This document shows, in pieces, positions 13,749 to 19,172 of a stretch of DNA of 19,172 nucleotides (its first letter is position 1; every line of letters begins with the position of its first letter). Below the pieces are notes generated by a model that was given only the letters and a program-made list of their open reading frames with translations, was not told the origin of the DNA and ran no database searches. A program made the position numbers and the translations under genes. Source of the DNA: an uncultured Collinsella sp. (lineage in GTDB: Bacteria; Actinomycetota; Coriobacteriia; Coriobacteriales; Coriobacteriaceae); assembly GCA_900550815.1 (NCBI GenBank), contig URTW01000015.1, forward strand, positions 1-19,172. The letters are read 5' to 3'.

Positions 13749-15520
13749 AGATCAAAGCTCTTTCTGTCTGTCATACGAGCGTTCGCCTTGCGGCTACCAG
13801 CCCGTGAGCCTTGCGGACAAATTTCACTCAAAGGAGTCAGGCCGAGCCGCGTCCCGCCAGAAAGCGGCGGGCGCGGTAGACACGGTGCGAGTAGAGATTT
13901 ATAGACAGATTGCCGGGAGACGAAGTTCCAAGTGGCCCTACCGGACCTGTTCCTCGAGTTCGCGTAACGAAGACCGACAGCCGAGCCGTACCTCAGGTTG
14001 CCGAGGAACCGAACCAGACGGATTGTGCCTTTGACCTTACCGCCGGATGTGTCGAAGTAGAAGTAGTCGCCGACACCAGTCGTCGCCGAGCCGCCGAGCC
14101 CCTTTCCCAAGATAAGGCCGTTGACGAACTGGATGTCGAGCATGTAGCCATCTGCCGTCGGCATACACGCCGCCGTCGGGGTCACCCCGTCCGCCACGGC
14201 ATTCTTCTTCTCATTGCGAGTGTCGGGGTTGACCGCGATGCCGAAGCCCGTGCCGTCGGAGACGAAGAGCGCATCGCCCATGAACTCCCACAGGCCCAGC
14301 CCCGTCTCGACGCCGCCGATCTTGAACGGATGCTTGCCGTCCTTCGCCACCTGGCCGTCGCCCACGAGGGCATCGGTGTTGCCCGTGCACCACGGCGCAC
14401 TCTGGAGCCATGTGTTCACGGTCGTGTCGAACGCCTTGGCGCCGTCCATGAGAAGCGCCACGTTGCCGTCTGCGAGCGTCTCCTTGCCGCCGACGACCGC
14501 GCCGTCGAACACGTCGTACGCCGCCGCGGCGCCTCGGTCTGGGCACGTGGTGCCCGTGTCGGTGCCGTATATCATCGACGCACCCACGGGAATCTTCGCC
14601 GCCTGCTCGGCGGTGACGACCACGCGCGTGACGCCCATCTCGGCGAGCGCCGGGTGGACCTGGATGTTGAAGTCCGTGCAGCCCGGGAAGTCCACCTGGG
14701 AGGACTTGCAGAGCGTCTTGGTCAACTGGTGGAAGTTGATATACCACTGGTCGTAGACGCTCATGCCCGAGTAGCCCGTGGTCGCGGTCTTGCAAAGGTC
14801 GACGAGCGAGTCGTGCGACGTCGTGCGGTTGGCGACCTTCGCGCCCGAGACGGAGCGCGGGCGCCCGTCGGCGTCGATACTCATGGGGTATGTCGGCGTC
14901 AGCATGTACGGTCGCAGCGTGCCGTCCGGCAGCAACGCCTTGGGGTTCGGCTGCGAGCCGCTGAATCGGCTGTCGGACCACGAGACGAGCAGGTTGCCGT
15001 TCGTCAGCACCTCGACCGCCTGCCACTCGACCGGCGCGATCTCGTAGACGTTGTTGCCGTGTCCGTTGTCCACGCGTGAGAAGCCGTAGTCGACGCCGTC
15101 GATGGCCTCGACCCACGGCACGCCGTCGGCGTCGGCACCGGCGTTGGCGGACACGTGGAACCACGGGCCACCCTCGGCGTCGAACGGGTCGACAGCCGCG
15201 CTCGTCGCCGTCGCGGGCACGAACTCGGTGGAGGCCACGCGCTTCGCTGCGGCGCTCATCGGCTGGATGTCAGTGGGGCTGCCCGCCGGGAGGAGGAACG
15301 TGTACACCAGCCCCGTCTTGTGCTTGTCCACCATCGCGGCGACGCTCTCGTTGGAGTAGCGGCCCGTCGAGGCGTCGCGCTCGAGCGACTTCTGGTCGCC
15401 CAGATTCTTTACCGCGCCGACAAGCGCCCACACCGCCTTGTCCGACGCCAGCGGGTCCGCGTACTCGAACCCCTCGGTTGCCTGCTCGGTTGCCTGCTCG
15501 GTTGCCTGCGTATCGGCCAT
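13745..15520 (-). CDS. Fibre-tip protein, probable DGR target with C-type-lectin-like variable end
   Basis: 591 residues from ATG at 15520, immediately after the upstream stop, with a GGTGG-type ribosome site. The N terminus has three TEQA repeats (residues about 4-16). The middle is a long Gly/Asp/Trp-rich beta protein (YGFSRVDNGHGNN, LLVSWSDSRFSGSQPNP, YDQWYINFHQL). The C-terminal part has the lectin-like layout of DGR targets: GLGLWEFMGDAL, GDYFYFDT, then RLVRFLGNLRYGSAVG and LRYANSRNRSGRATWNFVSR. The last block (507-536) is the likely variable region, with Tyr/Arg/Asn/Ser at the sites expected to vary and conserved Gly/Trp/Arg between. A further 55 residues follow and run into the reverse transcriptase start. 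Such proteins sit at the tail tip and bind the host surface. The family fold is inferred, not matched by search. Confidence 0.82.
   Translation of the reverse strand: MADTQATEQATEQATEGFEYADPLASDKAVWALVGAVKNLGDQKSLERDASTGRYSNESVAAMVDKHKTGLVYTFLLPAGSPTDIQPMSAAAKRVASTEFVPATATSAAVDPFDAEGGPWFHVSANAGADADGVPWVEAIDGVDYGFSRVDNGHGNNVYEIAPVEWQAVEVLTNGNLLVSWSDSRFSGSQPNPKALLPDGTLRPYMLTPTYPMSIDADGRPRSVSGAKVANRTTSHDSLVDLCKTATTGYSGMSVYDQWYINFHQLTKTLCKSSQVDFPGCTDFNIQVHPALAEMGVTRVVVTAEQAAKIPVGASMIYGTDTGTTCPDRGAAAAYDVFDGAVVGGKETLADGNVALLMDGAKAFDTTVNTWLQSAPWCTGNTDALVGDGQVAKDGKHPFKIGGVETGLGLWEFMGDALFVSDGTGFGIAVNPDTRNEKKNAVADGVTPTAACMPTADGYMLDIQFVNGLILGKGLGGSATTGVGDYFYFDTSGGKVKGTIRLVRFLGNLRYGSAVGLRYANSRNRSGRATWNFVSRQSVYKSLLAPCLPRPPLSGGTRLGLTPLSEICPQGSRAGSRKANARMTDRKSFDL
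13847..13876. other. GC-rich hairpin beyond the DGR variable region
   Basis: Inside the target frame, CCCGCC (13853-13858) pairs with GGCGGG (13866-13871), and beyond a single bulged T a further 5 bp (13847-13851 with 13872-13876) continue the stem. The loop on the plus strand contains GAAA. It starts about 36 bases after the variable core. A short GC stem with a GNRA-like loop downstream of the variable region is a known helper of retrohoming in the Bordetella phage DGR. No T-run follows on the coding strand, so a terminator role is unlikely. Confidence 0.6.
13913..14002 (-). other. Putative DGR variable region (VR core)
   Basis: This encodes residues 507-536 of the fibre-tip protein. The coding strand shows clustered AGG, TAC, AAC and CGT codons separated by invariant-looking Gly, Ser, Trp and Arg codons, as in other DGR target proteins. 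True borders need the template repeat, which I did not find in the window. Confidence 0.6.
15473..15508. repeat. Three perfect 12-base tandem repeats
   Basis: CTCGGTTGCCTG occurs three times head to tail. On the coding strand it gives repeated TEQA at the N terminus of the fibre-tip protein, in frame, so copy number can change without breaking the gene. Confidence 0.95.
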
Positions 15521-16423
15521 TTAGGCACCCACCTTTCGCATCTGGCAAATCTTGCCGTTTACCTTCTTGAGTCCCAGCGCCGTCACGGCAGCCGCCGAGT
15601 CGATAATCGACAGGTAGATCAGGGCTGCCGTCTTGGCGTCCTTGAGCGCCGCCTGTGCGTCGGCGAGGGCCTTGGTCGAATCCTGCTCGCGCTTCTGCTC
15701 GGCAGCCTTGCGTTTGGTCTCAGCCTCCTTGCGCTCCGTCTCGTTCTGCCCGCGCTCGGTCTCTTTCTCCTTGCGCCCCGCCTCGGCGTCGGCGCGGCCC
15801 TTCTCCGCCGTTTCGACAGAAGCCTTGAGCTGCTTGAACTCGTTGTTGACCTTGTTCACGCCAGCCGCCGCGTCCGTCGCGGGCTTCTTGAGCTCCGCGA
15901 TCTGCTCGGCGGTGAGGTCGCTATATCTCAGCGCGTCGCCCTTCGGCACGCCGACGACCAGCACGTTGTTCTCCATCGTCGCCGTTGCCTTCGAGCCCGA
16001 GGCGAGCGGCGTGGCGCGTGCCCCCTTGACCTCGGCGGCGACGGCCCTGTCTCGTGCGGCCTCCGCCGCCTTCTGCGCGGTCTTGGCCTCGTCTCGCGCC
16101 GTCTCCGCGTCCTTGATGGTGCGCTGGTCGCTCGGCTCGTAGATGTACTCGGCGGGCTTGGCTCGCCTCTTTACGTCCCAGAGCGCCTCGATGCGCGTGC
16201 GTCCGCCGTATGCCTCGTCCGTGATGTAGGCCCATGCGTACACGCGCCCAGCCGCCTGGAGCAGCTCGTCGGGAATCTTCGCCTTGCTGTCGGCCACCAC
16301 AACCGTGTAGCACGTCCCTGTGGTCGACTTGGCGAAATGCACCTGCTCGCAGCCGACAACCTCGACCTCGCGCCCGGTGTCCCACTGCCACAGCTCGCCG
16401 TCAAGCACCTGCAATGCCGCCAT
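15521..16423 (-). CDS. Baseplate / fibre connector protein with coiled coil
   Basis: 300 residues if ATG at 16423 is used (TGATG overlap with the portal stop); GTG at 16426 is one codon longer and also possible. Residues 1-110 form a beta domain (MAALQVLDGELWQWDTGREV, TGTCYTVVVADSKAKIPDELLQ, VYAWAYITDE, PAEYIYEPSDQR), like the N-terminal attachment domain of upper baseplate proteins in lactococcal-type phages. Residues about 113-140 and 190-270 are heavily charged Ala/Glu/Lys coiled coil (ERGQNETERKEAETKRKAA), with a short beta patch between (NNVLVVGVPKGDALRYSDL). It should bridge the tail tip to the fibre encoded next. The attachment-domain call is from pattern; an unusual feature is its location next to the portal rather than after the tail genes. 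Confidence 0.75.
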   Translation of the reverse strand: MAALQVLDGELWQWDTGREVEVVGCEQVHFAKSTTGTCYTVVVADSKAKIPDELLQAAGRVYAWAYITDEAYGGRTRIEALWDVKRRAKPAEYIYEPSDQRTIKDAETARDEAKTAQKAAEAARDRAVAAEVKGARATPLASGSKATATMENNVLVVGVPKGDALRYSDLTAEQIAELKKPATDAAAGVNKVNNEFKQLKASVETAEKGRADAEAGRKEKETERGQNETERKEAETKRKAAEQKREQDSTKALADAQAALKDAKTAALIYLSIIDSAAAVTALGLKKVNGKICQMRKVGA

Positions 16424-17862
16424 CACTCATCACCTTCCTCATCCTCGTCGTCCTCGTCGTCGTTGTCCTCTTTGGCGCCCTTCGCGTTCGCCGCCAGGGC
16501 GGGCGGCAGCGCTGCCATGCGCTCCTCCTGCTCCCGCTGCTTGCGCTCCAAAATCTTCGCCCTCTCGTCGGGCGTGATGTTCGGCAGCTTTCGCAGGATC
16601 GTCTCCTCGTCCAGCCACTCGGCCTCCAGGCACACGGTCTCGACCTGCTCCTTGGTGTTGCTGATGCGAGTGCGCGTGAACACGGGCGTGTCCTCGATGC
16701 CCTGCAATGCGAGGATGTCCATGATACCCTCGCGGATGTGGCGCTCAAACTCGGCAGCCTCCTCGTCCATCGGCTGGTATGCCGCGTCGATATGGTCGTT
16801 GGTCGCCCCCGCCGCGATGGTGTGGACGTCCAGCGCGCCGAAGTCCTCGTAGATGTCGGCCTTGATCTGCGCCAGCGTCTCCTTGCGGCCCTCGACGGGC
16901 ACCTCCTGCGTGTACGGCGTCACGGACTGCCCCTGCTCGGCGTCGCCCTCGGCCACGTGCGTCAGCTTGAGCTTCGCCCGCCACAGGTCGAGGTCCCTGT
17001 CGTCCATGCCGCCGGCTCCGTTGATGAGCCAGTAGATCTGTGCGCAGTCGCGCGTGTCGTTCACCAAGCCGCTCTTGATGAGGTCGTAGGCGTCGATGCT
17101 CTCGCGCATGCCGACGAGCGTGCTCTGGTGCGCGTCGCTGCCCCAGACCGCCACGATGGGCAGGCGGGAGTAGTTCTCCGCATCGACGGCCAGCTTCATC
17201 CCGTCCGCCGGTATCTCCTGATATGTGACCTTGTAGGCGCGCTTGGCCTCGGCCACCTCGAAGTCGAAGCCGCTGCCGCCCGACACCATCTCCGTGTAGC
17301 CGTCCTGCTCGTAGAGCGTCGCGTGCCACGGGTGATCGGAGTCGAGCCGCCAGAACCTCACGCCGGCGTATAGCGCCCCCGAGTACTCGTCCCACACCGG
17401 ACAGAACTCGTCGGCGGTGAACACGTCGATGTGGTCGAGGTTCCAAAACGGGAATGACACACCGTGGATGAGCGCCTTGAGCCCCATCTCCATGCCGTCG
17501 TCGTCGAAGCGGTCGCCAAGCCCCTCCTTGGTCGTGTCCTTGCCGCCCGCCGAGACGTCCACGAAGCTCACGCCCTTACCGAGCGAGTACGTGCAGCGCT
17601 GGACGTTTAGGCGCTTGAACAGGTTACTCGCCAGCCTTAGCTTCGAGGCCGTGAAGTCCTCGGCCTCGGCACCGGAGCACGAGTAGATCTTCTGCACGAA
17701 ACGGTTGATCGTGACGTTGTGCTGGCGGTAGTACTCGTTCGCGGTGACGGCGTTGCGGTACATCTCGCTCGACATGTGCCGCTCGATGGCATCGGCCGCG
17801 AACGCCGTCGCCGACGCCGCCTCCTTGAGGTCGCCATCGGTCACCAAAGGCCCTTTAGACAA
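16423..17862 (-). CDS. Portal protein, SPP1 gp6-like
   Basis: 479 residues from TTG at 17862, with GGGAGG overlapping the terminase stop about eight bases upstream. N-terminal helices include YRNAVTANEYYRQHN and LASNLFKRLNVQRCTYSLGKGVSF; a wing region has FPFWNLDHIDVFTADEFCPVWDE and RYSRLPIVAVWGSDAHQSTL-like segments; the stem/crown has SIDAYDLIKSGLVNDTRD and AADEEAAEFERHIREGIMDI-like helices. This order matches the SPP1-type portal family. The last 16 residues are almost purely acidic (KEDNDDEDDEDEEGDE), a common portal feature. Twelve copies form the DNA channel at one capsid vertex and dock terminase. Position straight after the large terminase is canonical; the usual next gene (MuF) is displaced by the DGR block. 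Confidence 0.92.
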   Translation of the reverse strand: MSKGPLVTDGDLKEAASATAFAADAIERHMSSEMYRNAVTANEYYRQHNVTINRFVQKIYSCSGAEAEDFTASKLRLASNLFKRLNVQRCTYSLGKGVSFVDVSAGGKDTTKEGLGDRFDDDGMEMGLKALIHGVSFPFWNLDHIDVFTADEFCPVWDEYSGALYAGVRFWRLDSDHPWHATLYEQDGYTEMVSGGSGFDFEVAEAKRAYKVTYQEIPADGMKLAVDAENYSRLPIVAVWGSDAHQSTLVGMRESIDAYDLIKSGLVNDTRDCAQIYWLINGAGGMDDRDLDLWRAKLKLTHVAEGDAEQGQSVTPYTQEVPVEGRKETLAQIKADIYEDFGALDVHTIAAGATNDHIDAAYQPMDEEAAEFERHIREGIMDILALQGIEDTPVFTRTRISNTKEQVETVCLEAEWLDEETILRKLPNITPDERAKILERKQREQEERMAALPPALAANAKGAKEDNDDEDDEDEEGDE

Positions 17863-17867
17863 AGCCG

Positions 17868-19064
17868 CTACCTCCCTTCAAAAAATGGGTTTACCTGCCG
17901 TTTCGCAGGCTTGTACATGCGCAGTGTTGCCACGCCGTAACGGAGCGCGTCGCAGCTGTGGTCCTCGACCTTGACGGGCCTGTCGCCGTCCGCCTTGGCA
18001 TCCCAGCAGTAGCCGCCGAGCTCGCCTATCAGCCCTGCGCAGGCATCGGAGATGCGCACCGTGCCGTTGCCCAGGCACACGCCCGTCTCTCGTATGCCGT
18101 CCGCGACGTCGTTGCGCCCCTTCTTGGTCTTGAACCCGGCCTGCCGCATCGCGGCGATGAAGCTCGTGGCGCTCGGGTCGATGATGAACAGGGGTGGCTT
18201 GCTCAGCCCGCCAACGAAGTCGGCCATGTCGGCCACGTAGTCGGCGTCCGCTTTCTGGTGCCCCGCGTCGCGACCCGAGTAGCGGGACTCGTCCACCACG
18301 TGCCACACCTTGCCGTCAAACGCCCACAGCAGCGCCGCGAAGGCGTTCTGCGTGCCGTAGTCGCAAGACACCGCGTACTTGACGGCGCCGCCCGTATACC
18401 GGCTCTCGAGGGCACCCTCCCACTCGGGGTAGCCCAGGCCCTCGGCCAGCGTCCACTTGCCCAGGATGTAGCGGTCGTAGTACACGCCGCTGCCGTAGTC
18501 CTTGATGAGGGCCTCGATGACATCCGGTGCCAGCGCGCCGTCCCAGATCGTGTAGTCCTGCCTGTAAATGTCGCTGTCGCCGTCGAGGAACCGTTTGAAC
18601 CAGTGGTTCGGGCTGTCGGGGTTGCAGGTGCCGTCGAAGCGGCTGTGCTCGCAGCGCAGGCGGCTCTTGAGCATCTGGAACACGTCTTCGCTCCACGTGG
18701 CGACCTCGTCGCCGTAGACCCACTCGAACGTGGCGCCCTGAATCTTGGATACGCTCGTCTTCTTGTCCGCCCCGAGGCAGTAGACCTTGCGCCCGAAAAT
18801 CTGGGCCGTGTTGTCCCGCCCGATCTGGCTGACGACGTCTTCGCTGTAGAGCGAGCGCATCGGCTCGAGGATGTTGCGCTCGAGCGTCGAGCGGGTGTTC
18901 CCGATCATCACCGCCAGCCCCTCGCCCCTCATGGCGAGGAGCCTCTGCGGTATGGTCACGGCTATGTCGACGTAGCTCTTGCCCGAGCCCGTCGCCCCGC
19001 ACTTCACGTTGTAGCGGTGCGTGCAGTTGGCGAGGTACTCGCGCTGCATCCTCGTGAGCGGCAT
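17868..19064 (-). CDS. terL: Terminase large subunit
   Basis: 398 residues from ATG at 19064, three bases after the upstream stop. The ATPase part has Walker A GATGSGKS (23-30) and Walker B WVYGDE (115-120), followed by WSEDVFQMLKSRLR and the coupling segment FDGTCNPDSPNHWFKRF. The nuclease part has the acidic residues of the RNase H-like fold in SCDYGTQN (Asp 235), FIIDPSA (Asp 296) and EDHSCDALRYG (Asp 368 and 372). It is a member of the Terminase_3/XtmB-type branch. It cuts the concatemer and pumps DNA through the portal. The length is normal for this shorter branch, and all catalytic residues are present. The small subunit lies upstream. Confidence 0.95.
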   Translation of the reverse strand: MPLTRMQREYLANCTHRYNVKCGATGSGKSYVDIAVTIPQRLLAMRGEGLAVMIGNTRSTLERNILEPMRSLYSEDVVSQIGRDNTAQIFGRKVYCLGADKKTSVSKIQGATFEWVYGDEVATWSEDVFQMLKSRLRCEHSRFDGTCNPDSPNHWFKRFLDGDSDIYRQDYTIWDGALAPDVIEALIKDYGSGVYYDRYILGKWTLAEGLGYPEWEGALESRYTGGAVKYAVSCDYGTQNAFAALLWAFDGKVWHVVDESRYSGRDAGHQKADADYVADMADFVGGLSKPPLFIIDPSATSFIAAMRQAGFKTKKGRNDVADGIRETGVCLGNGTVRISDACAGLIGELGGYCWDAKADGDRPVKVEDHSCDALRYGVATLRMYKPAKRQVNPFFEGR

Positions 19065-19067
19065 CGG

Positions 19068-19172
19068 CTACTCGTCCCCGCCGATTGAGGACGGCACGGA
19101 CAGCACCAGCTCCTTGGCGGCCTTGAGCACCGCCGTGTCGGTGGTATCCATGATGCGCTGCGCCTTGGCGTA
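19068..19172 (-). CDS. Terminase small subunit, C-terminal end only (partial)
   Basis: An open minus-strand frame enters at the right edge and ends at TAG (19070-19068), leaving 34 residues (YAKAQRIMDTTDTAVLKAAK, then a short acidic tail ending IGGDE). Its place three bases before the large terminase start makes it the likely small subunit, which recognises packaging DNA. The DNA-binding domain is outside the window, so the call is based on context. Confidence 0.6.
   Translation of the reverse strand, partial: YAKAQRIMDTTDTAVLKAAKELVLSVPSSIGGDE

Noticed and set aside
13847..13876. Terminator between the fibre-tip and reverse transcriptase genes
   Set aside because: The stem lies inside an open frame and no T-run follows on the coding strand, and the two genes overlap.
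13749..13912. A template repeat between variable region and reverse transcriptase
   Set aside because: The sequence does not align with the variable core; only a 9-base direct repeat is seen.
15155..16852. 565-codon plus-strand open frame across the connector and portal genes
   Set aside because: It spans two supported minus-strand genes in a complementary frame, and its composition is that of a GC-rich shadow.
1..19172. tRNA genes, CRISPR arrays, insertion sequences, integrase or attachment sites
   Set aside because: No spaced repeats, transposase motifs, cloverleaf sequences or recombinase genes were recognised in the window.

Overview
The window is a stretch of the late (structural) operon of a tailed, siphovirus-like phage or prophage. 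Every supported gene lies on the minus strand, so transcription runs from base 19172 towards base 1. The DNA is GC-rich with dense, overlapping genes and many GTG/TTG starts. The gene families (P22-type coat, SPP1-type portal, CD1375-like small protein, clostridial-type phage reverse transcriptase) are those of gut Gram-positive phages. With the high GC this suggests a host in the Actinomycetota, class Coriobacteriia (Collinsella, Olsenella or Eggerthella-like). That host assignment is an inference, not a sequence match.

Layout in transcription order. (1) Packaging: the last codons of a presumed small terminase subunit (19172-19068), large terminase (19064-17868) and portal (17862-16423). (2) A receptor-binding and diversification block that normally sits at the far end of a tail operon: a baseplate/fibre-connector protein with a long charged coiled coil (16423-15521), a 591-residue fibre-tip protein whose C-terminal part looks like the variable region of a diversity-generating retroelement (DGR) (15520-13745), a DGR-type reverse transcriptase starting on the target's stop codon (13748-12717), two small phage genes (12706-12365 and 12363-12253) and an intrinsic terminator. 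(3) A MuF minor head protein ending in a papain-fold toxin-like domain (12174-10435), a probable immunity gene 1 base later (10433-10167), then another intrinsic terminator. (4) Head: small Cys-rich protein, HK97-gp10-like protein, a 148-base gap with an inverted repeat, scaffold (TTG start), major capsid protein and three connector/completion proteins. (5) Tail: major tail protein, tail assembly chaperones gpG and gpGT joined by a -1 frameshift on seven T residues, tape measure, a fibronectin-type tail protein, and the start of a further tail protein running off the left edge.

How it fits together: terminase, portal, scaffold, capsid and connectors build and fill the head. The gpG/gpGT, tape measure and major tail proteins build a tail of roughly 120 nm (from the tape-measure length). 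The fibre tip would bind the host and be diversified by the reverse transcriptase. The MuF fusion could carry an effector inside the virion, with the next gene protecting the producing cell. The most interesting points are the DGR, its missing template repeat, its position between portal and MuF gene, the hairpin just beyond the variable region, and the terminator-flanked MuF toxin/immunity pair.
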